DNA of 64,000 nt from Lacibacter sediminis. Its GTDB lineage: Bacteria; Bacteroidota; Bacteroidia; Chitinophagales; Chitinophagaceae. Below, one piece after another: positions 18,911-28,743 of this stretch. Positions within the stretch are counted from its first letter, which is position 1. Every line of letters begins with the position of its first letter. Where the stretch lies: positions 2,604,001 through 2,668,000 of the forward strand of contig NZ_CP060007.1 of the NCBI RefSeq assembly GCF_014168535.1, in the 5' to 3' direction. Under the pieces are notes generated by a model. The model ran no database searches. It was not told the DNA's origin and was given only the letters and a program-made list of their open reading frames with translations. The translations under genes were made by a program, and so were the position numbers.

Positions 18911-20245
18911 ATGAAATTTTCTGCTCTTTTTATTACTGTTTTATTGATGTGTTGTTCTGTGAAAGCACAACAACCCAGTTACAAGTTTGATTTTGGTAAC
19001 GAACGGCCAACCAAAGGATATATCAGTATCGGTGAGGGATCAAACTATACAGAAGAGCTTGGTTATGGTTTTACAAATGGATCGCAGGTAAAAGCGTTCG
19101 ATCGTGGCGGCAACACATTAACCGGCGATTTTATTACATCTGATAAGCCATTTTATTTTTCGGTGAAACTGCCCGATGGTAATTATGATGTGAAAGTCAT
19201 TCTTGGCGACGCCAAAGGAACTTCCGCTACAACAGTTCGTACAGAATGCAGACGATTGATGCTGGAGAATATCAAAACAGCAAAAGGCAAAATCGCTACA
19301 CAAAATTTTACGGTGTATGTAAAGGATAGCTTGATCCGTGATGTAAGTGGCAAAGTCATTTCCAAAGTGCGGTTAAAACCAAGAGAATCTGAATACCTGC
19401 ATTGGGATAATATGCTGACGATTGAATTCAACGATTCTTTACCGAAGGTTTGTGCAGTAGAAATCACTCCGAACAAAACAGCTACCACGATTTTTCTTGC
19501 AGGCAATTCAACAGTAGTTGATCAAAGCAGGGAGCCATGGGCGTCCTGGGGACAAATGATTCCCCGTTTTTTTGTTCCCGGCAAAATAGCAGTTGCTAAT
19601 TATGCCGAAAGCGGAGAAGCATTGAATTCTTTTCTCAGCGCCAAACGTTTGGAGAAAATTTTGAGCGTCATGAAGCCGGGTGATTATTTATTTATTGAGT
19701 TCGGTCATAATGATATGAAGCAAAAGGGAGAGGGCATCGGCGCATTTACTTCGTATAAGAAAAACCTGCAGCGTTATATCAGTGAAGTAAAAAAGAAAGG
19801 CGGTATTCCTGTGCTGGTGACATCTATGCATCGCAGAAGATTTGATTCAACCGGGCATATCGTTAATACATTGGAAGATTATCCTGATGCGGTTCGTCAA
19901 ACAGCTAAGGAAGAAAATGTGGCATTGATTGACCTCAATGCAATGAGTAAAATATTGTACGAAGCATGGGGGCCGGAAAAATCCATCAAAGCATTTGTTC
20001 ATTATCCGGCGAATACATTTCCCGGGCAAACAACCAAGCTGGAGGATAACACACATTTCAATACCTATGGTGCTTATGAACTGGCGAAGTGTATTATAAC
20101 CGGTATCCGCCATCAAAACTTACCGCTTGCAAAGTTGATCAAAAAAGACGTTCCTGTTTTTGATCCTGCAAAGCCATTGGCATTTGAAAAGTTTTATTGG
20201 CCAATGAGTTCGTTTGTTACGGCTACAAAGCCAGATGGGAATTGA
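18911..20245 (+). CDS. CE12 rhamnogalacturonan acetylesterase (SGNH hydrolase)
   Basis: 444 residues. A signal peptide ends near SVKAQ. The N-terminal ~150 residues (YKFDFGNERPTKGYISIGEG ... GNYDVKVILGDA) form a galactose-binding-like beta-sandwich of the kind found in front of YxiM/RhgT-type esterases. The SGNH catalytic domain starts near residue 190: block I LAGNSTVVD with nucleophile S200, block III IEFGHNDM, and the catalytic pair D-x-x-H in EDNTHFNTYGA. This is the CE12 pattern. The enzyme takes acetyl groups off galacturonate in rhamnogalacturonan so that lyases and GH105/GH28 can act. It is probably co-transcribed with the GH105 gene. Its stop codon directly abuts the stop of the convergent GH43 gene with no spacer. 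Confidence 0.92.
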   Translation: MKFSALFITVLLMCCSVKAQQPSYKFDFGNERPTKGYISIGEGSNYTEELGYGFTNGSQVKAFDRGGNTLTGDFITSDKPFYFSVKLPDGNYDVKVILGDAKGTSATTVRTECRRLMLENIKTAKGKIATQNFTVYVKDSLIRDVSGKVISKVRLKPRESEYLHWDNMLTIEFNDSLPKVCAVEITPNKTATTIFLAGNSTVVDQSREPWASWGQMIPRFFVPGKIAVANYAESGEALNSFLSAKRLEKILSVMKPGDYLFIEFGHNDMKQKGEGIGAFTSYKKNLQRYISEVKKKGGIPVLVTSMHRRRFDSTGHIVNTLEDYPDAVRQTAKEENVALIDLNAMSKILYEAWGPEKSIKAFVHYPANTFPGQTTKLEDNTHFNTYGAYELAKCIITGIRHQNLPLAKLIKKDVPVFDPAKPLAFEKFYWPMSSFVTATKPDGN

Positions 20246-21499
20246 TTATTTCGTAGCAGGGTAGGCAGCCTTCAATGTTGTTGCTTCAGCAGCAGTAATT
20301 GGCAGAATGGTGCCATGCTTGGGTAATGGATTCGGAAAGTTGGCAGGTACAACTTCCCACTTCGGGTTCTCTAAATTTTTGGTACGCAAAGCCACATAGG
20401 TTTTTGTTGGTATCCATTTCTCAATCCATAAATAGAAAAAGTCGCCATTCACATCACCGGGATTCGACTTAAACACAAGCGGCGCTTCCGTTTCGGGAAC
20501 ACCTGCTTTTGCACCAATGCAATAATCCACCGTTTCCCATTCATTACGAAGTGCACGGAGATTTTTTGAACGTTCTAAAACGATATCATGGCAATTGTTA
20601 TGTGCTTTATCAATTGATTTGGTGAAGCGATAATACCAATCGCCAACCTTTGTTACAGTGCAATCGATGCGCCACTCATCCGGTTGCCAGATCTGTGCTT
20701 CAGTGAATGTTACAAAGTCTCTTGTAGTGGCATACATGGGCGTATAGTATTTATTGCTGTCGAGTTTCGATGTCCAGAATACAACATATGCACCAATCGA
20801 CTTATCCCAAAATGCCTCAGGTGCATACGTGTTCTGCACATTTGCTGGTGAAACCAACACATCTCTCTGTGCCGACCAATTAACTAAATCATGCGACTCC
20901 CATACCTGGATATAACGTTTACGGTCAGGGCCTTTTTCTCCTTTGAACCATTTGAGATCAGTCGCCATGAGGTAATAGGTATCTCCTTCAGGTGAGCGTA
21001 TAATATGCGGATCTCTTAAACCTGTTGTGCCAATGTTTGAAGTGAATACAGGCTTGCCGCCATTCAGCTCATGCCAGTCCAATGCGTTGTTACCATTCGA
21101 AAGACTGAAATGTATTTTCTCTTCTGTAAAAGTGAAATGAACAAAAAGATAAGCCTCATCTGCTGCTTTCTTAAACGCCTTTACAATACGAACCGTAATA
21201 TCTTTTGTTGCTGTAGCTGTGCCTTTTTTGATCGTAGCACGCAAGATCACGTTTACATCTTTACTGTTGGGCCGTTTGACTTCTCCGCTTGCTGTGATTA
21301 GTTTTTTATTGGCAGATGACCAGGTAATAGTTGCACCGTTGAGAGTGGTGGGCAATGTTAAGTTGCCGTAAGCTGCATTAGCGTTAACGATAGTGAGTTC
21401 AGCCGCAACCGCTTTTACAACCAACTCATCATTGCTTTGCGCTGATAAATGAGCTATAGCGACAAATGCAAGTACGATTAGTGAAGAAATTCTTTTCAT
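20246..21499 (-). CDS. GH43-type five-bladed propeller glycosidase with N-terminal Ig-like domain
   Basis: 417 residues with a signal peptide (MKRISSLIVLAFVAIAHLSAQ). Residues about 40-110 form an atrophied bacterial Ig-like module (TLPTTLNGATITWSSANKKL ... DITVRIV). The propeller follows. Candidate GH43 catalytic residues are D163 in LRDPHII (base), E228 in APEAFWD and E338 in ETEAPLVF (acid), plus the DCTVTKVGDWYYRF strand. GH43 enzymes are mostly alpha-L-arabinofuranosidases, beta-xylosidases or galactanases; the exact activity cannot be read here. It is the last gene of a minus-strand operon behind GH106 and GH2, 6 bases after the GH2 stop. Confidence 0.85.
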   Translation of the reverse strand: MKRISSLIVLAFVAIAHLSAQSNDELVVKAVAAELTIVNANAAYGNLTLPTTLNGATITWSSANKKLITASGEVKRPNSKDVNVILRATIKKGTATATKDITVRIVKAFKKAADEAYLFVHFTFTEEKIHFSLSNGNNALDWHELNGGKPVFTSNIGTTGLRDPHIIRSPEGDTYYLMATDLKWFKGEKGPDRKRYIQVWESHDLVNWSAQRDVLVSPANVQNTYAPEAFWDKSIGAYVVFWTSKLDSNKYYTPMYATTRDFVTFTEAQIWQPDEWRIDCTVTKVGDWYYRFTKSIDKAHNNCHDIVLERSKNLRALRNEWETVDYCIGAKAGVPETEAPLVFKSNPGDVNGDFFYLWIEKWIPTKTYVALRTKNLENPKWEVVPANFPNPLPKHGTILPITAAEATTLKAAYPATK

Positions 21500-21505
21500 A
21501 ATGAT

Positions 21506-23914
21506 TTATTTAACACTGAATGTTTTCTCAACTTGCTTCAATCCTTCTGCCGTTACTTTTATTTTTACAGTTCCTGCTGCTTGTGTTGAACGCAGAATGG
21601 CCATGGCAAAACCATTGTGCAGTCTTTTTTTCGTACCTGCAAACAAATCATCGCTTAAATGATTGCCATTATCCACTGCAATTAAAGTAGCAGCACCGCT
21701 TACTTCAAAACTGAGTTCAGCAGTTTCAGTCTGCACTTTATTCCCTTTGCTATCCACTGCATATACTTTTACATATTGCAGATCCATACCATCCGCTTTC
21801 CAGTTTGTGTTTTCCGTTTCAATAATTAACGCCACTGCTTTGCCGGTTGTCTGCAGTTCGTGTTGTGCAACCACTTTGCCTGCTGTTCGTGCAACAGCTT
21901 TAATGCTGCCTGCTGTAAACGGAATATCTTTCCAATAAATGGTATTGCGTTTTCTTACGTCGGTACTGTTTTTTTGTATGCCGATGGATTTGCCGTTTAT
22001 AAATAATTCCACTTCGTCAGCATTCGTATACGTGTAGAGGTTATACTTTTTCCCTTCCTGCCTGTTCCAATGCGATGAGATCACTTTTTGTCCCACTACC
22101 TGGTCGTTCCACATCTTTACATCTCCTTCATTATCTACGATGCCAATATGCACCAACGGCTCATCTGTAAAAATGCTTTTGGTTAACCATGCCTGCGGAA
22201 AAGGTTCCATTGCATGATTGAAAAAAGAATAGTTCCAACCTTTCTTCGGCCATTTATCCGATTCGCCCCAATATTCAATAGCTCCCCAATAAGCAAGACC
22301 AACCATTTTATCTCTGTCCATGCCAAAGTAAGGAGAAGCTAACTCATTTGTTACAGCTTCGCTTTGATACACGATCATATCAGGTGCATGTTTCAAATAC
22401 TCCTGGTAATCTTCCCATGTATAGTTGAAACTTGCAACATCAGTTACGGTTGACAACTCAGGTGGAACAATATTTTCTTTGATACGAAAATCGGGGTTGG
22501 CCCTGATGATTCCACCGGCACGTGCAGGGTACATAGCCACCGTTGTTTTACGGGTAGGGTCGTAACGTTTTGCAACTACATCCATGATCTTATAGGTGGT
22601 AATACCCCAATCAGTTGTTGGCCAATTCCAGCGTTCTTCCTGAAACTGTAATTCATTTCCAAAACTCCACATGATAACCGAAGGATGGTTGCGGTCTCTC
22701 TTGATCCACTCTTTTACATTATCATACCAGATATCATTCCACTTGGCATTGCCGGCCCACGCCTGAATGCTTCCCCATTTATCGTACAATTCATCAACAA
22801 CTAAAATTCCTTTTTCATCGGCCAGTTTAAAAAATGATTCTGAATAAGGATTGTGTGAAGTGCGGATATGATTAAAACCAAAAGCTTTCAGTTTGTCCAT
22901 CATCCGTGCAATGGAAGTTTCGTAAGCAGCAGCACCAACAGCGCCAAGATCATGATGATTGGCAACACCTTTCAGAAAAACTTTCTTGCCATTTAATTTC
23001 AATCCAAATTCTTTCGAGAACTCAATGGTACGTATGCCGAATTTCTCATTGCGTTTATCAACTACTTTACCATTTAATACCAATGAAACTTCGGCGGTAT
23101 AAAGATTGGGTGTTTCGCAACTCCAAAGCTGTGGATTGGCGATTGTAACAGTTGGTAACGGTATTTCAACTTCTACCAGTTTTGATTTTTTGGGTGCGAA
23201 GGTTTTTGTTACTCCAACCTGTTTGCCATTCGGGTCAACTATTTTTGTAATGATCTCCAACTCATATTGTTTGTCTTTTATCCCTGCTACTTCTACTTGC
23301 ACTTTTACTTCAGCGTTCTGATCTGTAATTTTTGGAGTAGTAATAAAGATTCCATGACGTGCAATAGATACACTGTCTTTTACTACCAAATGCACATTTC
23401 TGAAAAGTCCGCCCCCGGTATACCAACGTGAACCACCTTCAGTAGAAGAACGAACAGCCACCACATTGTCTGCATCGTATTTAATGATCGCTGCAATATC
23501 AGCTTCAAAACCAAGATAGCCATATGCTGTACCGCCGATCTTCTTTCCATTCACCCACACATCGCCATGCAGCATGATGCCTTCAAAATCGAGTAAAACC
23601 CGTTTGCCTTTCCAGCTTTCGTTTGCTTTAAATGTTTTGCGATACCAGCCAATGCCGTTTGTTTTAAATCCACGACCACGGTTAGCTGTTGAATCCCAGG
23701 GTTGTTCAATCTGAAAATCATGCGGCAGATCAAGCTTGCGCCAATCGGTGTCATCAAAAGAAATTGATTGTGCGTTTGGAATATCGCCAGCTTTAAATTT
23801 CCAGCCGAAATTAAAAAGCTGGTTAACTCTGATCTGTTCATTGCTTTGCTGTGCAAAAAGAAATGAAGTAAAACAAAGAGCAACAATGGTTGATAAAATT
23901 TTTATTCTCTTCAT
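21506..23914 (-). CDS. GH2 beta-galactosidase-type glycosidase
   Basis: 802 residues, signal peptide MKRIKILSTIVALCFTSFLF then AQQ. Domains: N-terminal sugar-binding jelly roll (about 30-200; NFGWKFKAGD, LDLPHDFQIE, GGLFRNVHL), Ig-like domain (about 205-305), TIM barrel (about 310-580) and C-terminal DUF4982/Ig-like modules. The acid/base is E421 in MWSFGNELQ and the nucleophile E519 in VYQSEAV, a normal spacing. GH2 members act on beta-galactosides, beta-mannosides or beta-glucuronides. The HNPYSESFFKLADEKGILVVDE stretch is typical of the Bacteroidota galactosidase-like branch. It lies between GH106 (42 bases upstream) and GH43, which suggests trimming of beta-galactoside side chains of pectin. 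Confidence 0.93.
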   Translation of the reverse strand: MKRIKILSTIVALCFTSFLFAQQSNEQIRVNQLFNFGWKFKAGDIPNAQSISFDDTDWRKLDLPHDFQIEQPWDSTANRGRGFKTNGIGWYRKTFKANESWKGKRVLLDFEGIMLHGDVWVNGKKIGGTAYGYLGFEADIAAIIKYDADNVVAVRSSTEGGSRWYTGGGLFRNVHLVVKDSVSIARHGIFITTPKITDQNAEVKVQVEVAGIKDKQYELEIITKIVDPNGKQVGVTKTFAPKKSKLVEVEIPLPTVTIANPQLWSCETPNLYTAEVSLVLNGKVVDKRNEKFGIRTIEFSKEFGLKLNGKKVFLKGVANHHDLGAVGAAAYETSIARMMDKLKAFGFNHIRTSHNPYSESFFKLADEKGILVVDELYDKWGSIQAWAGNAKWNDIWYDNVKEWIKRDRNHPSVIMWSFGNELQFQEERWNWPTTDWGITTYKIMDVVAKRYDPTRKTTVAMYPARAGGIIRANPDFRIKENIVPPELSTVTDVASFNYTWEDYQEYLKHAPDMIVYQSEAVTNELASPYFGMDRDKMVGLAYWGAIEYWGESDKWPKKGWNYSFFNHAMEPFPQAWLTKSIFTDEPLVHIGIVDNEGDVKMWNDQVVGQKVISSHWNRQEGKKYNLYTYTNADEVELFINGKSIGIQKNSTDVRKRNTIYWKDIPFTAGSIKAVARTAGKVVAQHELQTTGKAVALIIETENTNWKADGMDLQYVKVYAVDSKGNKVQTETAELSFEVSGAATLIAVDNGNHLSDDLFAGTKKRLHNGFAMAILRSTQAAGTVKIKVTAEGLKQVEKTFSVK

Positions 23915-23955
23915 TATATCTTGTTTTCAATTGTAATCTTAAGAAATTAGAAAAT

Positions 23956-26900
23956 CTATTTTGTTCGTTGTACAAGTAATACTTTATCCATAATACCAGA
24001 AGGCACCAATGATGTTTGTGGATTGGCTATCTCAGGATAGGCAAAAGTCAAACGTTCCGATTGCGGGAGTGATGCATCGCCAACCATTCGATTGGTTAAA
24101 GAATTCACCACCTGAATTTCAATTTCATTTTCTCCGTTCTTGATATAAGAAGTTAGATCAGCTTCCCAAGGACTGCACCAGACGGTTGACACTTCTTTAC
24201 CATTCACAAATACACGTGCAATAGAACCTAACCTTGGAAAACGAAGCAATACTTGTTCGCCTGCAACAGGCTGCCCTATCTGAATTGTTTTGCGATACAC
24301 AGCAGTACCTGAATAGTATTTGATCCGTTTATCTTCATTTTTAGTCCAGTCTTTTAAGCTGGTAAATATCACTTCACCGGGACCGCCCCATTTTGGATCA
24401 AAAAACACTTTCCATTCTCCATCTATTGATGTGATTTTTTCTTCAGTGCCATTTAATTTTGTTGGAAGAGATGGTGATGTTTGATTAGATGTAACAATGA
24501 ATCCTGATTCGTTTGGTTGCAAAATAATATTTACTAACAGCCCCTCTTTTCCGGATGAAGTAACAGGTAATACAAATTGTTTTCCGGTTACAGGATCCCA
24601 ATACTCTGCTTTGGTAGAGTTGGTGCGTAAATGGATTGTATCCTTAAAATAATTTTTGCTGTGATTGTTAAGAAAGTAAATATCATGATCTCCATATCGG
24701 CGATGTGCATAATAGATTTTATCAGTTGGTATATTTCCACTTTTAAAACCTGCATCGGGTCCGATTCCTTGTCTGGCTATTGCTTCAGCAAGCGTCATTC
24801 CCCAATAAACTTTACCCTTACCAACTGATTTTATTCCGGTTTGTTCTTTGCCCCATAATTGATTTACCAATTGCTGGTACTCTTTTGCGAAAGCAACATC
24901 ATTTAAAGAACCTGAACCTAACGGACGATTACCATAAACAGCAACACCATCTTTTACCAATTTTACAATCTGTCGCAATGCATCCAGTGAAATGTCTGCT
25001 TTGTTTTCGAGCACCAGTAGTTGATAGCTCATTCCATCGGGAAGAACCATACGATTATTTTTACACGACATTCGATTGAGCAACGCATCTTTTGTAAACA
25101 CATCAAAATCGTATCCTTCGGGAATTTCAGGTAAACGATTCGCCAGCAATTTTACCGGGGCATTGTCGCCCAAATAAATACACAGATCAATTACAGGAAT
25201 TCCATTGCGCATCAATCCAGCACATCTTGCCTGGTAATCCCAAAATGGCCGGCTGTAGTTCCAATAAGTATTATTTCTGTTAAGTACATATTGTCTGCCT
25301 CCACCTGTACTTCCCGGAATTTTATCTAACCAGGGTTGATAGGCTGAAGCACAAACAACAAATTCCTGTGCGCCAAATGCATATGCGTAATCAGCAACAT
25401 TCTTTGCATCGGCAAATGATTGACTGAATTTCAAATCTGTAAAAGCTTCTGCTGATGCAATCGTTTTTCCGTAAATGTGTGCGGCTGATGAAGTTTCCTT
25501 TACATCATAACTTCCATGAGTTTGATAGGCCCAGAATTCACCTTGCGGTTTCTCTACTTTTCCTTTGGCTTTAAAATTATCTGCAACAATTGTTAATCCA
25601 TTGCCTACTGCCTGTCCCGTAAATACCACGCCGGCCTGTCTGCATAAACTATCTAACACAGCAAAATATTCATCGGCAACTAAATCGGAAAGTGTAAGCC
25701 GCATATCATATAAAAATCCGCTCGTTTCATCTTTTGAACCAACAATGTATCCGGCTAAGGCTGGCAGATATTTATTAATACTGTAACCACGACGTTGTTT
25801 AAATTTATGTTCAAATTCTGGTGTCCAGTTTTGCGAACCGGCTTCGTGACTATCCATATGCAAACCAGTCAATTCTATTCCAACTTTTTTTAGAGAGTCG
25901 GACATTACTTTGAAATAATTATTCCACTGTGTTATTGTTGCTATTGATGAGAGCTTATCGCTCTCCAATCCCATTAAATTAGGACGACCATGTTTTGTAT
26001 TTACGCCAATTGATACACGGGCAAAACGCATAATCACCCATCGACCCGCAGGTACATTCCATTCCAGTTGGCCATTGTTCATTTCATTCGTCAAATCAAT
26101 GATCTGCTTAGGATCAATGAGTGCGGATTGGGAATAAGCAGGTGTATTCTCCTTCTCAATATATTCAGAGTTCAATCCTGCCTTTTCTTCCCATTGATCC
26201 ATTTTTGCCTGCGATGAAAGAATGAAATTTCCAATGGGCAATTCCTGTCCGGCATCTTTTGGGTAATTCCAGTCATGCAGATTCAATCGAAAATATTTTC
26301 CTTTCACAGGCGGAAATGAAATTGTTTTCTGATTCCATGTTGGCGATTCATACATCGGTTTCAAGTCACATACTTTGGTATACGTAACGCCATCTTCTGA
26401 AACTTCCAACTGACCCAGATCCGGTTGCTTTACATAACCGTAGCCATAAAAATCCTCAGACGAAGGGCCGGGCATATTCATCGCACCTGTTCTAGATTTA
26501 CCTCTTGGGCGGACACGATAGGTTATACTTCTTGCAGTAAAAGCATTGTTGAATTCAAAATTGATAAAAACTGATTTACCCGTTTGTTGTGAAGGGATAC
26601 TGATTAATTTATTATCCTTTGGAAAAACAATTGCGTTAACGTTCAATTGTGGGATGTTGGAAGATACTTTCGGAATTTGCGTAAGACTTGTTCCCCAATT
26701 TCCATCGGGAACAGGAAATGCAACTACAGCTACATCGTTTACTTTTCCTGATTTGCTTTTGCGGGCAGGTGCAGGGAGTTTGGCTTTAAAAAGCTGCCCC
26801 CCATTAATTACTGTATCAGTTGCATCAAGACGTTGCATACTTAACTCTTCGGTAATCCATGGGCCACCGGAAACATAGCCATTAGAAAGATGTGTTTCAA

Positions 26901-27243
26901 ATGTTAATCCTAAACGTCTTGCTTCGGAAGCTGCAAAGCGAAACATATCCCACCATTCTTTTGAAAAAGCAGGCAAAGCATGCTCACCCTTGCCATGTTG
27001 CTGGTCGTAATATACCACGCCACCAACACCTTCTTTTTTAAATGCTTCTAAATCGGCAGTAATACCTTCCCTTGTTGTTTCCGTTTCTCCATGGAACCAC
27101 CAAAGCTTTGTACGGGCTGTGTTAGAGGGTTGGGAAAATTCGTTCCTGATTTGTTGTAAGGAAGTATTTGGGGTTTGGCCGAAAACAGGAAAACAAAACA
27201 AAGACAATAAACAGTTTGAGAAAAAGAACAGCAGTATACGCAT
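23956..27243 (-). CDS. GH106 alpha-L-rhamnosidase-like enzyme
   Basis: 1095 residues with a Sec signal peptide ending near PVFGQ. It opens with the GH106 pattern KLWWFHGETETTREGITADL ... GVGGVVYYDQQHG, then WWDMFRFAASEARRLGLTFE and NGYVSGGPW. The central TIM-barrel-like part has GLHMDSHEAGSQNWTPEFEH and KQRRGYSINKYLPALAGY, a GH106 hallmark. The C-terminal ~180 residues (WKVFFDPKWGGPGEVIF ... VFVNGKEVSTVWCSPWEADL) form a GH2-like sugar-binding jelly roll. GH106 enzymes release terminal alpha-L-rhamnose from rhamnogalacturonan I or II. First gene of the minus-strand operon with GH2 and GH43. A second GH106 is encoded at 38838; the two are diverged, which suggests different linkages. Confidence 0.9.
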   Translation of the reverse strand: MRILLFFFSNCLLSLFCFPVFGQTPNTSLQQIRNEFSQPSNTARTKLWWFHGETETTREGITADLEAFKKEGVGGVVYYDQQHGKGEHALPAFSKEWWDMFRFAASEARRLGLTFETHLSNGYVSGGPWITEELSMQRLDATDTVINGGQLFKAKLPAPARKSKSGKVNDVAVVAFPVPDGNWGTSLTQIPKVSSNIPQLNVNAIVFPKDNKLISIPSQQTGKSVFINFEFNNAFTARSITYRVRPRGKSRTGAMNMPGPSSEDFYGYGYVKQPDLGQLEVSEDGVTYTKVCDLKPMYESPTWNQKTISFPPVKGKYFRLNLHDWNYPKDAGQELPIGNFILSSQAKMDQWEEKAGLNSEYIEKENTPAYSQSALIDPKQIIDLTNEMNNGQLEWNVPAGRWVIMRFARVSIGVNTKHGRPNLMGLESDKLSSIATITQWNNYFKVMSDSLKKVGIELTGLHMDSHEAGSQNWTPEFEHKFKQRRGYSINKYLPALAGYIVGSKDETSGFLYDMRLTLSDLVADEYFAVLDSLCRQAGVVFTGQAVGNGLTIVADNFKAKGKVEKPQGEFWAYQTHGSYDVKETSSAAHIYGKTIASAEAFTDLKFSQSFADAKNVADYAYAFGAQEFVVCASAYQPWLDKIPGSTGGGRQYVLNRNNTYWNYSRPFWDYQARCAGLMRNGIPVIDLCIYLGDNAPVKLLANRLPEIPEGYDFDVFTKDALLNRMSCKNNRMVLPDGMSYQLLVLENKADISLDALRQIVKLVKDGVAVYGNRPLGSGSLNDVAFAKEYQQLVNQLWGKEQTGIKSVGKGKVYWGMTLAEAIARQGIGPDAGFKSGNIPTDKIYYAHRRYGDHDIYFLNNHSKNYFKDTIHLRTNSTKAEYWDPVTGKQFVLPVTSSGKEGLLVNIILQPNESGFIVTSNQTSPSLPTKLNGTEEKITSIDGEWKVFFDPKWGGPGEVIFTSLKDWTKNEDKRIKYYSGTAVYRKTIQIGQPVAGEQVLLRFPRLGSIARVFVNGKEVSTVWCSPWEADLTSYIKNGENEIEIQVVNSLTNRMVGDASLPQSERLTFAYPEIANPQTSLVPSGIMDKVLLVQRTK

Positions 27244-27396
27244 AATCGTTATTGTGCCCGTAAGTTAGAATCTGTCAATAGAGCAACAAGAAATTTGCCT
27301 GTTCAAAGTATATTCAAACTGATGAACAATATAACTTTCTGCAAATCAACTGTGAACAAGCAGCATGAACAAGCGGGAAGAAAGATGATTGCTGTC

Positions 27397-28641
27397 TTAA
27401 AAATGATAAAGCAGCTTCCCGTCGTACGATTTCAGGTCGCAGGTTTTTATAACACCTGTTCCTTCAAACTCCAGGAATAATCCTTTCATATTGCCTAATG
27501 ATTGCTGATAGGAGCCTGTGAAAATTTGTTTGCCATTCACAAACAGGGTTACCTGTTTCTGATGGTTTACCAGTTTCACAGTAGTCCATTGACTGAGGTC
27601 AAGTACAAATTGCGATAGATCGTTGGTAGCGCCTTTAAATATTTGTTCACTCACAATATTCAACACCCGTTGACTGCAACCTGCATTCACCCATCTGAAC
27701 CGGATGACATTGTTGCTGCCGGAAATCTGGAACTGTGTACTGCGGCAGAAGATTCCTTTTTCCTGGATATGGTTTTTAAATGTTGTTTCGAAGATGAAAT
27801 CATCGGCACTTTGATTGAACGGCGTGTAATTGGAAAGCCTGGTTAAAACCGGCCCGGTGGTATCCAATCCCAGTTTAAACAATTGGCTGTTGGTTACTTC
27901 GAACAAACTGTCACTACCTGTTTTAATGACAGGAAGCGCATAGAAATGCACGGGTATATCATCCTGTCGATGAAATCCAAAAGCGATCCAGTTATTGGAT
28001 TTTATATACGCACTGGTTTTTGCAAATGTTTGTTGCCGGGTTTGCAGAGAGACAGTAAACACACCGGGGATATAATAAATATGTGCAACATTTTTTTCAT
28101 CTGGTTTGATGTATTGCCAGGGTGATTTATCACCAAAATTGACAAAGAGGCTATCCTCTGTTCCGGGCAATTGTAATTCAAAAACAACGGTGGCAGGTAA
28201 GAGTCCTTCGGTACGTGTAATGTTGATTGTGCCGTAAATATCTTTGGGTTTCCAATAACGAAAGAAAAGGAAGGCAACGATCGCTGTAATAAGCAAAAGT
28301 GCGGGGAACAAGAGTTTGCTTCGCTTTGAATTGTTTGCGCCGTTCGTAGCAACCGGTTTTGTTGAAGACGATTCTACCTGTTGTACAGTTTCAGGCTCTA
28401 CATACTGCCCATATTTTTTTAATGCATCAACCGTGGCTTGCTGTGGAATATAATCATCATCAACCGAAACTTTGCCGAAGATCCTTTTCAGCGTACTGGG
28501 ACTGATGTTTACATCTGTATCACCAAAAATCTCCCTGCTCAGATCGCTGAAATCGCCATGCTTCCAGTTTACAGCTGTGCCCCGGTTAAAGCGGTTTTCG
28601 CAACAGCGTATAATCTCATCCAGTTTTGCCTTTTTGCTCAT
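27397..28641 (-). CDS. One-TM protein: HTH-like N-terminus, PKD domain and lectin-like C-terminus (candidate membrane regulator)
   Basis: 414 residues. Residues 1-95 form a helical domain with DFSDLSREIFGDTDVNISPS, TLKRIFGKV and ATVDALKKYGQY. This pattern recurs at the N-terminus of many Bacteroidota single-pass membrane proteins and resembles a winged or helix-turn-helix DNA-binding fold. Lys-rich residues then precede one membrane helix (about 107-127, LLFPALLLITAIVAFLFF). The periplasmic part has a PKD-like beta sandwich (about 133-215; FVNFGDKSPW, AHIYYIPGVFTVSL) and a concanavalin/LamG-like fold (about 280-414; WTTVKLVNHQKQVTLFVNGK). It has no signal peptidase site. It is divergent from the GH39 operon, with the shared upstream motif (site A) between them. 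I infer a ToxR-like one-component regulator that senses sugars in the periplasm; no regulatory function is proven. A structural cell-surface role is the alternative. Confidence 0.7.
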   Translation of the reverse strand: MSKKAKLDEIIRCCENRFNRGTAVNWKHGDFSDLSREIFGDTDVNISPSTLKRIFGKVSVDDDYIPQQATVDALKKYGQYVEPETVQQVESSSTKPVATNGANNSKRSKLLFPALLLITAIVAFLFFRYWKPKDIYGTINITRTEGLLPATVVFELQLPGTEDSLFVNFGDKSPWQYIKPDEKNVAHIYYIPGVFTVSLQTRQQTFAKTSAYIKSNNWIAFGFHRQDDIPVHFYALPVIKTGSDSLFEVTNSQLFKLGLDTTGPVLTRLSNYTPFNQSADDFIFETTFKNHIQEKGIFCRSTQFQISGSNNVIRFRWVNAGCSQRVLNIVSEQIFKGATNDLSQFVLDLSQWTTVKLVNHQKQVTLFVNGKQIFTGSYQQSLGNMKGLFLEFEGTGVIKTCDLKSYDGKLLYHF

Positions 28642-28646
28642 CGAAA

Positions 28647-28654
28647 CAAATATA
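28647..28654 (-). promoter_or_regulatory. Candidate -7 box of the membrane-regulator gene
   Basis: Read on the minus strand, TATATTTG matches the Bacteroidota -7 consensus TAnnTTTG exactly and lies five bases before the ATG at 28641. No clear -33 TTG box is seen at the usual distance, and the leader would be almost absent, so confidence is limited. The -33 region overlaps site A, which would allow autoregulation. Confidence 0.4.
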
Positions 28655-28670
28655 GAGTAAATTGAAAAGT

Positions 28671-28743
28671 TACAGGACTGTACAGGATAACTGTTCGGTC
28701 TTTAACCCTTTACTTTATATGCTGTTTAAAATGCTGTATAAAA
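28671..28743 (+). promoter_or_regulatory. Conserved PUL upstream cassette, site A (GH39 operon)
   Basis: Two direct CAGGA boxes 10 bp apart (28673 and 28683, the second within TGTACAGGATAA), then TTTACTTTATATG, GCTGTTTAAAA and ATGCTGTATAAAA just before an ATG at 28744. About four fifths of the positions match site B upstream of the PL22 gene. The CAGGAT box is 61 bases before that ATG. The spacing of one helical turn suggests a dimeric activator. Likely operator/promoter of the GH39-PL22-like-GH43-GH2-GH43 operon. Confidence 0.65.
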
